Positions 43,601 through 53,840 of a stretch of 64,000 nucleotides of DNA are shown piece by piece. Source of the stretch: an uncultured Pelagibacteraceae bacterium (GTDB taxonomy: Bacteria; Pseudomonadota; Alphaproteobacteria; Pelagibacterales; Pelagibacteraceae); the NCBI GenBank assembly GCA_902543245.1, contig CACBXQ010000001.1, positions 124,001 through 188,000 on the forward strand. Reading direction: 5' to 3'. Made by a program: the position numbers and the translations under genes. A model generated the notes under the pieces. That model was not told the DNA's origin and ran no database searches. It worked only from the letters and a program-made list of their open reading frames with translations. Each line of letters begins with the position of its first letter. Positions within the stretch are counted from its first letter, which is position 1.

Positions 43601-45366
43601 TATGTTGTTATTCTAGAAATAAATATGATGAAAATCAAATAAGATTACTAAATTTTATGATTGAAATTATATTTTTTTGTTTCGTTACTTCAATAATTTA
43701 TTTTTCTGCAGGTTATTTTTTTAATACTAATATTGCTGCTCTTAATTTAAATTATACTAAAAATACTACAATTAATTATATATATGGATTTATTTTTTTA
43801 GGGTTTTTTTCAATAATAATCAATTTTTTTTTTCCACTAAATCAAAATATTAATTCGATCTTATCAATTTTTTTTTTAGTATATTTCTTTTACACTTTTA
43901 GACATAGCAAAAATAAAAATAAAATTATTAAATCAATTTTATTAATTACTTTTTTTTCAGCACTTTTGATCACTTTATCAGAAGCAAACAGACCTGATGC
44001 TGGATTATATCATTTTCCTTACACAAAAATTTTAAATGAAAATAAAATTATTATTGGTTTGACCAATATACATTTCAGATTTGGACACACATCCATTCTG
44101 CAGTATTTAAATGCATTAAATTTCAATTTTGCCTTTTCAGAAAATGGTATTTTAATTCCTCAGGCTCAAATAATTGTAAGTGTATTTCTATATTTTTATA
44201 AAGAATTTTCAAATGAAATTAAAAGATCAGATTCTTCATTCTTAATATTATTTCTATTTTTTACATTTTTATTTTCTATATTTAATTATAATAGATATGG
44301 CTCATTTGGAAATGACGCATCAGGTAATATATTTTTTCTTTTATTAGTTTATGAGTTTTTAAAGCTAGTTAAAAAAAATAATAATCAAAAAAAACATCTT
44401 TTTAATTTAGTTTATTTGTCTTTATTTTGTGTAGCACTAAAGCCTTTTTTATTATTTTCTCTTTTATTCCCTTTGGCTTACATAATAAATTTTAAAAAAA
44501 AAATTTATGAAATTATATCCAATAGAAATTTTTACATATGCTTAATTTTTATTTCATGCTTTCTTTTAAAAAACCTATTAATATCTGGGTGTTTTATTTA
44601 TCCATCAAGTAAAACTTGTATAAGTAACTTAAATTGGAGCAATCATGACAGAACAAAAAAAGAAGAAATTCTTGGTGAAGCATGGTCAAAAGATTGGGTC
44701 AATTTTAATAATGTGAAAAAAATTAATGCTAGCGAATTCAATAAAGACTTTATTTGGTTTAAAACATGGAAAAATAATCAATTTAACACTATTGTAAAAA
44801 AAAATTCTCCATTTTTGGTCTTATCCTTAATAATTTTAATTTTTTTAAAATTATTTTTAGATAAAAAAAAATTAAATAATAAATTTTTTAATAAAAATTT
44901 TGTAATAATTTCAACAACATTAATAATTGTAATTGCGTCATTACTATTTTGGTTCTTAAAGTTTCCACTGTATAGATATGGCTCAGGTTTTTTGGGTAGT
45001 TTATTTATAATTTTATTTTCGCTAATTTTTGCAAAAATAAATAGTAAGCTAAACTTGAATATAATGAAAAAACTTAAAATTATAATATTCATTTCAATTA
45101 TATTTATTATAGTAAAAAACTTTAATAGAATTTATAACAAATATGAAATAAGATATTTGAATTATCCATGGCCCAAAATGAATTCATTTACAAATAATAA
45201 TTATAAAAAAAACTACGAGGAAGTGATTATTAACAATAAATTTTTGTTTTATAAAGTTAATGATGGTCTCTGTATGTATGGAAATTCTCCCTGCAGTTAT
45301 TATATTGAAGACAATATAGATTTAAAAATTTTACGTGGATATAAAATGTATTATGTTAAAAGATAA
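43588..45366 (+). CDS. polytopic membrane protein, GT-C/LIC_10190-like, unknown function
   Basis: 592 aa, many TM segments; RPDAGLYHFPY motif; C-terminal CMYGNSPC. True start is probably downstream (e.g. MIEIIFFCF), since the listed start overlaps the divergent GT2 start. Confidence 0.6.
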   Translation: MIVSLCCYSRNKYDENQIRLLNFMIEIIFFCFVTSIIYFSAGYFFNTNIAALNLNYTKNTTINYIYGFIFLGFFSIIINFFFPLNQNINSILSIFFLVYFFYTFRHSKNKNKIIKSILLITFFSALLITLSEANRPDAGLYHFPYTKILNENKIIIGLTNIHFRFGHTSILQYLNALNFNFAFSENGILIPQAQIIVSVFLYFYKEFSNEIKRSDSSFLILFLFFTFLFSIFNYNRYGSFGNDASGNIFFLLLVYEFLKLVKKNNNQKKHLFNLVYLSLFCVALKPFLLFSLLFPLAYIINFKKKIYEIISNRNFYICLIFISCFLLKNLLISGCFIYPSSKTCISNLNWSNHDRTKKEEILGEAWSKDWVNFNNVKKINASEFNKDFIWFKTWKNNQFNTIVKKNSPFLVLSLIILIFLKLFLDKKKLNNKFFNKNFVIISTTLIIVIASLLFWFLKFPLYRYGSGFLGSLFIILFSLIFAKINSKLNLNIMKKLKIIIFISIIFIIVKNFNRIYNKYEIRYLNYPWPKMNSFTNNNYKKNYEEVIINNKFLFYKVNDGLCMYGNSPCSYYIEDNIDLKILRGYKMYYVKR

Positions 45367-46054
45367 CATGAAAATAAGTATAATAGTGCCGGTTTATAAT
45401 GAAGAAAAATTTGTAATTAAGTTATTAAATTTAGTAAACGAGCAAAAAAAGATAAGTAATTTAGAAATTATTGTTGTAGATGATAATTCAACTGACGAAA
45501 CAGCTACGCATTTAAAGGAAAACCCATCGCTATATGACAAAATTATTTTTAAAGAAAAAAATGAAGGAAAAGGTTCTGCTATAATTTCTGGACTTGATCA
45601 AGTTACTGGTGAATATGTGCTTATACAAGACTCTGATTTAGAATATTCCCCATCTGATTATGCTAGATTATTTGAACCAATCAAGTATGGTGCTGATGTA
45701 GTTTATGGATCTCGATTTATGGGATCTGAACCGAAAAGAGTATTATACTATACCCATAGAGTAGCTAACCAAATACTAACGACTTTAGCAAATATTTTTA
45801 CAAATTTTAATTTTACTGATATCGAGACCGGCTATAAACTTATTAAGACAAGTGTGTTTAAAAATCTTAATTTAAAAGAAAAATCCTTTGGAATTGAGAT
45901 TGAATTAACAATGAAACTCTCGAAAATTGACCTAAAATTTTATGAAGTAGGCATTTCTTATTTTGGAAGGACATATGCTGAAGGAAAAAAAATAGGAATT
46001 AAAGATGGTTTGGTAGCAATATACAAGATTTTTTATTATAAATTATTTAATTAA
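45335..46054 (+). CDS. glycosyltransferase family 2
   Basis: ISIIVPVYNEEKFVIKLLNLV; IIVVDDNSTDETATHL; IQDSDLEYSPSDY. Confidence 0.88.
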   Translation: MDIKCIMLKDNMKISIIVPVYNEEKFVIKLLNLVNEQKKISNLEIIVVDDNSTDETATHLKENPSLYDKIIFKEKNEGKGSAIISGLDQVTGEYVLIQDSDLEYSPSDYARLFEPIKYGADVVYGSRFMGSEPKRVLYYTHRVANQILTTLANIFTNFNFTDIETGYKLIKTSVFKNLNLKEKSFGIEIELTMKLSKIDLKFYEVGISYFGRTYAEGKKIGIKDGLVAIYKIFYYKLFN

Positions 46055-47086
46055 TTAAAAACTGCTTATAAATTTTACTAAACTCTCTTTTAGTTTTTCA
46101 TTTGGCTTAAAATTTGTGTCTTTTTTAATTTTTTTTAGGTCGGGACACCTTCTCATAGGTTCATTAGATGGATAAAAATTTGGATAATTAATTTTTTTAA
46201 TTGAAATTTTATTTTTATAAATTTTTTTGATTTGTTTGGACAAAGTATTCATTGATACTTCATCTTTATCATTTCCAACATTGTATACATCTCCCAATTT
46301 TCCTTTTGATATTACTTTAATAAAACCTACCATAGCATCTGTGATGTAACAGAAAGATCTTGTTTGATTACCATGATTATAAACTGTCAATGGTTTTTTG
46401 TTTTTAATTGCTCTAATAAATCTTGGAATAACTCTATCATCATTTTGATTCATAGATGGTCCAAACACATTAAATGGTCTTATAATTTTTACTTTTGTTT
46501 TATAATATTCTTTATAGATATAACATAAAGTCTCACCAACTCTTTTTCCTTCATCATAACATGACCTGGGTCCATATGAATTTACATTTCCATAGTAATT
46601 TTCATTTGTAGGTAAATTTTTTAAATCAGGATTACCATATATTTCACTTGAGCTAAAAAAAATAAATAAACTTTTATCTTTTTTTGAGTACTCAAGATAT
46701 TTTTTTGCTCCAAGATACGAAACTTCTAGCGCTTCTAAAGGATGTTTTTTATAAATTGTAGGGCTTGCTATTCCAGCTAAGAAAATAATTATATCATATT
46801 TCTTTTTTCTTTTAAAATTATTTAAATCTTCATTATAATAATTGATATATCTATTTTTATTTTTTTTTTGCTTTAAGGAAGAAATATTATTATCTACACA
46901 ATCAAGCTTAAAATAAATTTTTTTTTTAATTAAAAGCTTAAAATAATCTAGGAAGCTTTTTCCTAGAAATCCATCTGAGCCCAATAGTAGAATATTTTTG
47001 TTATAAAAAAACCTGTTTTCAGATCTATTTAGACGTTTATAAATGGAAAATGTTTCATTATAAGTTATATCTGCTTTATTAGTCAT
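46055..47086 (-). CDS. NAD-dependent epimerase/dehydratase (UDP-glucuronate decarboxylase-like)
   Basis: NILLLGSDGFLGKSFLDYF; FFSSSEIYGNP; IIRPFNVFGPSMNQNDDRVIPRFIRA. Confidence 0.82.
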   Translation of the reverse strand: MTNKADITYNETFSIYKRLNRSENRFFYNKNILLLGSDGFLGKSFLDYFKLLIKKKIYFKLDCVDNNISSLKQKKNKNRYINYYNEDLNNFKRKKKYDIIIFLAGIASPTIYKKHPLEALEVSYLGAKKYLEYSKKDKSLFIFFSSSEIYGNPDLKNLPTNENYYGNVNSYGPRSCYDEGKRVGETLCYIYKEYYKTKVKIIRPFNVFGPSMNQNDDRVIPRFIRAIKNKKPLTVYNHGNQTRSFCYITDAMVGFIKVISKGKLGDVYNVGNDKDEVSMNTLSKQIKKIYKNKISIKKINYPNFYPSNEPMRRCPDLKKIKKDTNFKPNEKLKESLVKFISSF

Positions 47087-47155
47087 ATAATTAAGTATAT
47101 TTATAGATTTAATTTAATAGAAACTATATATATTTTATATTATTCATCAAGTTTA

Positions 47156-48103
47156 ATGAAAAAAAATATTTCAATTATTGCACCTTGTTATAATGAAAGA
47201 GATAACATTAAATTATTTTTTGAAAAAATTAAAAAAATATTTTTAGAAAGTTTAACTAATTATAACTTTGAATTAATTATAGTTGATGACTGTTCAACCG
47301 ATGGATCTGACGAAATCTTAAGGGAAATTTCAAAAAGTAACCCAAATATTAAGATCATAATTAATAGTAGAAATTATGGAGTTCATAAGTCTACCTTTAA
47401 TGCAATAAAGTATGCTAAAGGAGATGCTTTAATACCTATGTTACCTGTAGATATGCAAGACACCCCTGAATTGATTATAGATTTTGTCAATAAATGGGAA
47501 CAAGGCTTTGATATTGTTTACGGAATAAAGAAAAAAAGAGATGAAACTTTCATTTTAAAATCGGTGAGAAATTTTTATTATAGAATTGTTAATAAAATTT
47601 CTAACATAAAGATACCTCCTTATGTTGGTGAATTTCAGCTCATAGACAAGAAACTCTACAGAGAATTATTAAATTATGACGACTACTATCCTTATACTAG
47701 AGGTCTAATTGCATCACTATCATCAAATTCAATAGGTGTTGAATATACATGGCAGAAAAGAGTTAAGGGTAAATCAAAAATGAATCTTTTCAAATTATTT
47801 GACTTGGGAATTAATGGAATGATATCGTTTAGTAACTTTCCTATAAGAATTTTTACTTTTTTTGGGATTTTAATATCTTCTGTAAGTTTTTTATTTATAT
47901 TGATTCAATTCTTTTCACATTTCTTTTTAGAAGGGAGAATGAACGTACCAGGTATTTCAACTTTAATTGTGGCTATTTTTTTCTTTTCAGGAATTCAAGT
48001 TTTATTTCTAGGAATTGTTGGAGAATATATAGCGGCAATTCATAGTCAAGTAAGAAAACCAAAAAAGAATATAATAGTAAAAGAAAAAATTAATATCGAT
48101 TAA
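47156..48103 (+). CDS. glycosyltransferase family 2 with C-terminal TM pair (GtrB/ArnC-like)
   Basis: ISIIAPCYNERDNIKLFFEKI; IIVDDCSTDGSDEIL; C-terminal LGIVGEYIAAIHSQVRKPKK. Confidence 0.87.
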   Translation: MKKNISIIAPCYNERDNIKLFFEKIKKIFLESLTNYNFELIIVDDCSTDGSDEILREISKSNPNIKIIINSRNYGVHKSTFNAIKYAKGDALIPMLPVDMQDTPELIIDFVNKWEQGFDIVYGIKKKRDETFILKSVRNFYYRIVNKISNIKIPPYVGEFQLIDKKLYRELLNYDDYYPYTRGLIASLSSNSIGVEYTWQKRVKGKSKMNLFKLFDLGINGMISFSNFPIRIFTFFGILISSVSFLFILIQFFSHFFLEGRMNVPGISTLIVAIFFFSGIQVLFLGIVGEYIAAIHSQVRKPKKNIIVKEKINID

Positions 48104-48104
48104 C

Positions 48105-49292
48105 TTAAATATTGAAAATATTCACAAAATTTTTAGACAATTTTTTATTTTTTTTTCTTATTTCGTCAAAAAAGTTCCAAGCAAATACAAATATGTAATC
48201 AATTTTATTTTTTTTAGGTTTGTTTAAAATTTGTAGTTTTGTATTTGGTACAAACTTTTTATTTTTCAAAATATTATCATCAATTATGTAATCAATATGA
48301 CGATCTATTTTAAAAAAATTAATTATAGTTGAGCCTTTAGCAGGTGCTCCATACCCAATAATTGAATTATTGTTTTTTTTAATTTTTTTTATTTTATCTA
48401 TTAATTTTTTTTTTCTAATGTTTATAAGTTTTTTAAATTTTTTATAAGGATAAATTGTGTTAATTTTAAACCTTTTTTCTTTATTCAAAAAGTTTTCTAC
48501 ACTTTTTTTCTTTAGGATTTTTTTATTTATTTTTTTTTTAATATATACTCTTATCGATCCTCCATGAGTTTGAACCTGCTCTACATCAAAAATTTCTAAA
48601 TTGAAATTGTTTAAAAAATTTTGTAAGGAATACACACTCCAAAAATTTACATGTTCATGGTATATATTATCAAATGATCCTTCTTTTAACATCTTTACTA
48701 GATATTGTACCTCAATAACAAAAACACCATCAGCTCTGAGCATATTATTTACACATCTTGTAAATTCATTTAAATCATTCACATGTGCAAAAACATTGGA
48801 AGCGGTGATTAGATTAAATAAATTTGATTTCTTTTTTGCAAGTTTTTTATTTAAATAACAATTATATGTTTTGATCCCAATTCTATTTGTAATATTTGAC
48901 AATTGTTTGGCAGGTTCTATTCCAAACAAATTTTTATATTTACGATTATAAAATGGCTTCAAACCAATACCATCATTACTACCAATATCTAATATGTAAG
49001 AATATTTATTAAGATTAAAATATTTTATAAATTTAGAACAAGCAAAATCAAAATGTTTTACAAAGCTATTTGAAATTGATGATTTATACAGATATTTATC
49101 AAAAAGTTTTTTTGATGGCGCAATATATGAAAGTTGACAATTAAAGCATTTAGTGCACAATTTTAAACCCAAGGGATATATTAAAGATCTACCTGGATTG
49201 TTTTCAAGGTTGTTTGCCAATGGTTGCTTACCAAGTGACAAAACATTTTTTAAACTTTTACTATTACAAACTCTACACTTTTTTGAAATCAT
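48105..49292 (-). CDS. class I SAM-dependent C-methyltransferase with N-terminal Cys-rich zinc motif
   Basis: CRVCNSKSLKNVLSLGKQPLANNL; YILDIGSNDGIGLKPF; EHVNFWSVYSLQNFL; GYGAPAKGSTIINFF. Confidence 0.86.
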   Translation of the reverse strand: MISKKCRVCNSKSLKNVLSLGKQPLANNLENNPGRSLIYPLGLKLCTKCFNCQLSYIAPSKKLFDKYLYKSSISNSFVKHFDFACSKFIKYFNLNKYSYILDIGSNDGIGLKPFYNRKYKNLFGIEPAKQLSNITNRIGIKTYNCYLNKKLAKKKSNLFNLITASNVFAHVNDLNEFTRCVNNMLRADGVFVIEVQYLVKMLKEGSFDNIYHEHVNFWSVYSLQNFLNNFNLEIFDVEQVQTHGGSIRVYIKKKINKKILKKKSVENFLNKEKRFKINTIYPYKKFKKLINIRKKKLIDKIKKIKKNNNSIIGYGAPAKGSTIINFFKIDRHIDYIIDDNILKNKKFVPNTKLQILNKPKKNKIDYIFVFAWNFFDEIRKKNKKLSKNFVNIFNI

Positions 49293-50262
49293 ATTTTAAA
49301 AGATTATTGTTAATTTTGTTGCATATTTTTTCTGTTTTTGAAATTTGCCATATATAACTATTATAATTTTTATTCTTTCTAAATAAACATTTATAATTTT
49401 CCCCAATTAAAGAGAGCATATTTTCTTTGTAATTATAATTTGATTTAATATTTAGTTTTTTATTGAAAATTTTAAGATAGTAATTTTTATACCAATTCGT
49501 ATTCTTGGTACCAAAATCAATTTTAATTTTATCTGAGTCAAAAATATAATTATGCTTATAATTTTTTTTTTCCTTCATACTAACAAAAAATGTAATTATT
49601 GACTTTCCCTTTTTAAATAATATTTTAATTTTCTCTAAGTTTTTTTTTTTGTCAGTCAATAAACTTATCTTATGTAATTTTATATCTCCAAATAAACTTA
49701 TAAGGGAAAATATCACATGATTAAGATAATAATTGACAATTCCTCCTCCTTCTGAAATAAAATTTTTCCAAGAAGTATTAAAATCTCTGTAGTAGTGATG
49801 AAAAAAATTAAGCTCAAATAATAAATTAAAATTTTTTATATTTTGAACCTTCATTTTTTTTAATTTTTTAAATATTTTTAAATTAGAATATGTGTAATTA
49901 ACAAATATTTTAATTTTATTTTTCGCTGCATATTTTAAAAGAATCTTATAAACATTTTGATTAATAGATATTGGTTTTTCAAGCATCAAGTATTTAGTTT
50001 GTATTTTATTATTTGCGATAAATTTTATAAGAGACTCTTGAATAAATGGTTTTACACAGCCTACTATCATGGTAAATTTATATTTTTTTAAAATTTCTTC
50101 ATAATTATCACTTAAAAATAATTTTTTAGATTTATATATTTGCTTATCTTTAATATTTGGACTAACTAAAAATATATTGAATTCTTTGTACAAAGACCTA
50201 ATAACCTTTAAATGACCCTTAACACCAAAATTTGTGCCTATAATGAGTATATTTTTTTCCAA
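49273..50262 (-). CDS. Gfo/Idh/MocA-like oxidoreductase
   Basis: N-terminal Rossmann region; TKYLMLEKPIS (EKP motif); FISEGGGIVNYYLNHVI. Confidence 0.7.
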   Translation of the reverse strand: MEKNILIIGTNFGVKGHLKVIRSLYKEFNIFLVSPNIKDKQIYKSKKLFLSDNYEEILKKYKFTMIVGCVKPFIQESLIKFIANNKIQTKYLMLEKPISINQNVYKILLKYAAKNKIKIFVNYTYSNLKIFKKLKKMKVQNIKNFNLLFELNFFHHYYRDFNTSWKNFISEGGGIVNYYLNHVIFSLISLFGDIKLHKISLLTDKKKNLEKIKILFKKGKSIITFFVSMKEKKNYKHNYIFDSDKIKIDFGTKNTNWYKNYYLKIFNKKLNIKSNYNYKENMLSLIGENYKCLFRKNKNYNSYIWQISKTEKICNKINNNLLKYDFKKV

Positions 50263-50342
50263 AAAAAATCCTTAAATAGTTTATTTTTATATAAATACCA
50301 TTAAAATAAATTGTCAATTTAAATTAAAATACATAGTGATTA

Positions 50343-50993
50343 ATGAGTAGACTTAACTTTTATAAAAAAAATATATTACAGAATATTCAAGATAAAAATT
50401 CAAAAATTCTTGTTTTAGGAGCTGGTAAGCTCGATCATGATGTATTTAACGAATTGGGATTTAAAAACGTATCGTTAAGTAATTATAATAATATTGAAGG
50501 ACCTATTGAACTAAAAAATTTATTATTACAAGATATTAATTTGCCTGATAATGAGTATGATTATTGTGTTGCTCATGCATGTATTCATCACAGTTCTAAA
50601 CCTCATAATTCTATTCTTGAGATGTATAGAGTTTCAAAAAAAGGATTTTTAGTAATTGAAGCTAATGATTGCTTTTTGACACGTTTAGCATGCAAACTAG
50701 GTTATGCAGAAGAATTTGAAAAAAGTGCTATTGTTAAGAATAAAACTCATGGAGGTGTTGATAATACGAATATTCCTAATTATGTATTTAGATGGACTGA
50801 AAGAGAAGTTTACAAACTACTTTCTTCCTATAAACCAAACATAAAACATAAAATTATTTTTAATTATGCGAATGATATTAAGTTTACTAACAGATTTATT
50901 ATAAAAATATTTTTTAAAATTTTTTTTATGATTTTTAGTAAACAACAGAATCTTTTTTCTTTTTTCGTAAAAAAGACTAATTTTCCTCAATAA
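50343..50993 (+). CDS. class I SAM-dependent methyltransferase
   Basis: KILVLGAGKLDHDVFNELGFKNV; LPDNEYDYCVAHACIHHSSKPHNSILEMYRVSKKGFLVIE. Confidence 0.8.
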   Translation: MSRLNFYKKNILQNIQDKNSKILVLGAGKLDHDVFNELGFKNVSLSNYNNIEGPIELKNLLLQDINLPDNEYDYCVAHACIHHSSKPHNSILEMYRVSKKGFLVIEANDCFLTRLACKLGYAEEFEKSAIVKNKTHGGVDNTNIPNYVFRWTEREVYKLLSSYKPNIKHKIIFNYANDIKFTNRFIIKIFFKIFFMIFSKQQNLFSFFVKKTNFPQ

Positions 50994-52626
50994 ATTTAAG
51001 ATAACCAAATTTATTTTTTTCAATTAAAAAATTATGATTATCATTAATCTTACAAATTGGCTGTATATCGTAACAAAAACCATCATCACTTGTATTTCTA
51101 TAAACTTTCATATTGCCAACATTTTTAACATAATTAAAGTTTTCATAATTATAGCTTCTCAAAAAAATATTCTTATCAAAAACATAATTCAGATTTTCAT
51201 GGTTTTTAAAAAGTAAACCAACGAGAATAAATAAAAAAAATATTTTTATTTTAATAAAATGTTTGTAAATATATTTTGGTATTAAATTAACAATTAATAA
51301 AATTGGTAAAGTAATAAATAAACCTAGGATAAATCTTATATCTGGGGCTTGCAACCAAAGAACAAAACAAAGAATATGTGCAAGTATTAGCAATAATATA
51401 TTTTTTTTAATTTTTTTTGTCTCTGTGATATTAAATATAAATGGAATAATTATGATAAAAATAATTATGAAAAAGATTTGTGTCAGTGAATTGCTTAAGA
51501 AATAGTTTTTAAACCAAGGTATAAACCATTCATAGGTATAAATTGAGTAATTAAGATCCATAAATTTTTCGTTTGTTGGGGCAGTTCTTGCAAAAGATTT
51601 TACTATATTGCTATATTCATTTATATTTTCTGGAGATAAATAATTTTTGAAGCCAAAGCAGGTAAATTTTACTGGAAACAGCATACAACCGTTATTTACT
51701 AAACTTCTAACAATCCATAAAAAAAATGAAGATACAATAAATAATTTAAAAAAAATTTCTTTAAAAAAAAATTTTTTTTGAAATTCTAAAAAAATTGGTA
51801 ATAATAAAATTGGAAAATAACTTATTCTACAAAATACAACTAATGTTGATAATATCAAAATATATCTTCTATATTCCACTCTACTAAATTGAAGATTCTT
51901 TAAATAAAAATAAATAAGTAAAATGAAGAATATCATTGCTGGAAACTCTGAGCCTAAAGAGCCTAAATGCATTAAAATTATTCCATTTCCAAAAGGATGA
52001 ATTAAACTATAAAAAAGAACAAATAAACTGCTTAAAATAATAAATATTTTATAATCTTTTATTTTTTTTTCAAAAGAATTTAATACTTCACTTATTAGAA
52101 TATAAACTGGTATAAAGTTAAATAATAGTGCATAAGTTAATTCGAAAATTTTTATATTCCCCAGACTTAAAAATAATTGCCATGGTGAAACCATTGCCAT
52201 TCTGTCATCTAATAGAACTAGGTTCATAACTATTTTATAATTATAATTCCAATTTAATAATTGATGATGATATAGCTGGGTATCGTAGGTTGGTCCGTTT
52301 GATGAGTTTATTAATATAACTAAAAAATTGATTAATAATATTAACCTAAAATTTTTAAGCTTTATTATTTTTTTTTTTAGGTAGAAAATAAACAAAAAAA
52401 AACCAATCAAGAAGATTGGATAAACTATAATTTTCAAAGCTAAAAAAAAATGTAAAAGCAAAAGTAATGTGACTAAAAAAAATATACCATAAAGTATATC
52501 TATATTTCTAACCTCAATATCTACATTTTTTAATTGAACACTTTTAGTGGTTAATAGTTTAAAAAAAGCAGAATAGCCATATAAGGAAGTAAGTAAAAAT
52601 ATAAAAGAAAAGAATGCAACAAACAT
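50977..52626 (-). CDS. polytopic membrane protein, GT-C/LIC_10190-like, unknown function
   Basis: 549 aa, TM-rich; GPTYDTQLYHHQLLNW motif; NNGCMLFPVKFTCF; C-terminal DGFCYDIQPIC. Confidence 0.6.
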   Translation of the reverse strand: MFVAFFSFIFLLTSLYGYSAFFKLLTTKSVQLKNVDIEVRNIDILYGIFFLVTLLLLLHFFLALKIIVYPIFLIGFFLFIFYLKKKIIKLKNFRLILLINFLVILINSSNGPTYDTQLYHHQLLNWNYNYKIVMNLVLLDDRMAMVSPWQLFLSLGNIKIFELTYALLFNFIPVYILISEVLNSFEKKIKDYKIFIILSSLFVLFYSLIHPFGNGIILMHLGSLGSEFPAMIFFILLIYFYLKNLQFSRVEYRRYILILSTLVVFCRISYFPILLLPIFLEFQKKFFFKEIFFKLFIVSSFFLWIVRSLVNNGCMLFPVKFTCFGFKNYLSPENINEYSNIVKSFARTAPTNEKFMDLNYSIYTYEWFIPWFKNYFLSNSLTQIFFIIIFIIIIPFIFNITETKKIKKNILLLILAHILCFVLWLQAPDIRFILGLFITLPILLIVNLIPKYIYKHFIKIKIFFLFILVGLLFKNHENLNYVFDKNIFLRSYNYENFNYVKNVGNMKVYRNTSDDGFCYDIQPICKINDNHNFLIEKNKFGYLKFIEEN

Positions 52627-52633
52627 ATTTAAT

Positions 52634-53788
52634 TTAGTTGAGTTTTAACCCTTTTGAAATTTTTTTGCCAAATTCACTGTTCACATCTATCCAACAATTT
52701 ATTTTACTTCTACTCTCTAAATAATCAAAAAAATAACCTTTTTTAAATTCTGGTTTTAACTTCACTCCTGTTGCTATAATTGGCGCACATCTATCTTTGT
52801 TTACATGAATTATTTCTAAAGGTTCAAATTTAATAACCCACGAAAATATATTTATAGCTATTAATATTAAAATAATTTTTTTATTAAAATATTTATAAAT
52901 CAAATAATAAAAAAAAATTAATGATGGTTGTAAATATGATAATTCAGCAGGAATATATAAAAAAATTAAGAGATTTGCTGCTATTAGATAAAAAATTAAT
53001 TTTTCCTTTGGTGCAGAAAATTTATTATATTTTTTTGCGCCGAAAAAATAAATTAGTAAAAGCAATTGAATAAAACCAATTGTTACACTTGTTTTGTAAA
53101 TAAACCTTGCAAAATACCCTAAGAAACCTGACTCTGGTCTTCCTGCGCGTAACCAATCAAGTCCTAGTTCACTGTATATCCACACGGGAACATAAAATAA
53201 ACATCCAACAAAAATTGATGACAAAATTATTTGTATTTTTCTTGACTTTGCTAAAACAAAATCTAAATCACTAAAATAAATGGCAATTAAAACAAACGGT
53301 GCAAAATTAATTCTTGTGCCAATGCATATTCCAAATAAAATTACTGCTAGTTCAATTTTATTTTTCACCAAGAAGTAGTATCCAGATGAAAAAAATAAGA
53401 AAGCAATTGAATAGTCAACGGGTTCGAGGTTATCAAAAAAAAGAATTGGACTAGAAATTATTAATAGTAAAAATAAAAAAAAATTATTTTTTTCTACTTT
53501 TTTTTCAAAACTACAGAAAAAAAAGAAACCTCCTAAAATAAAACATGCAAATATGACTAAATTAATTGCAAAACTACCAAAATATAAAGAAATAAAGCCA
53601 ATAATAAATTCTGCTACGGGATAACCAGTAAATCTACTGGTCATAAAATTTCCATTTAAAAAATTTAAAAAGGTACCGATCATTGGTAGTGTATCTTCAT
53701 CAGAGCCATATCCACCAATAAAGCAAAGGTAAAACCCTAGTAGTATCGTCAGTGAAAGAATAGTTTTTATAGTAAGGTTAGTGTACAT
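52634..53788 (-). CDS. polytopic membrane protein, GT-C-like, unknown function
   Basis: TM-rich; GGYGSDEDTLPMIGTFLNFL loop. Start proposed at Met62 of the track ORF (53788) because the listed start at 53971 overlaps the divergent gene by 131 nt. Confidence 0.55.
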   Translation of the reverse strand: MYTNLTIKTILSLTILLGFYLCFIGGYGSDEDTLPMIGTFLNFLNGNFMTSRFTGYPVAEFIIGFISLYFGSFAINLVIFACFILGGFFFFCSFEKKVEKNNFFLFLLLIISSPILFFDNLEPVDYSIAFLFFSSGYYFLVKNKIELAVILFGICIGTRINFAPFVLIAIYFSDLDFVLAKSRKIQIILSSIFVGCLFYVPVWIYSELGLDWLRAGRPESGFLGYFARFIYKTSVTIGFIQLLLLIYFFGAKKYNKFSAPKEKLIFYLIAANLLIFLYIPAELSYLQPSLIFFYYLIYKYFNKKIILILIAINIFSWVIKFEPLEIIHVNKDRCAPIIATGVKLKPEFKKGYFFDYLESRSKINCWIDVNSEFGKKISKGLKLN

Positions 53789-53840
53789 TGTAAATGTGCT
53801 AATGTAATTATTTATTCTGTAGACACAACATAAAATTAAT

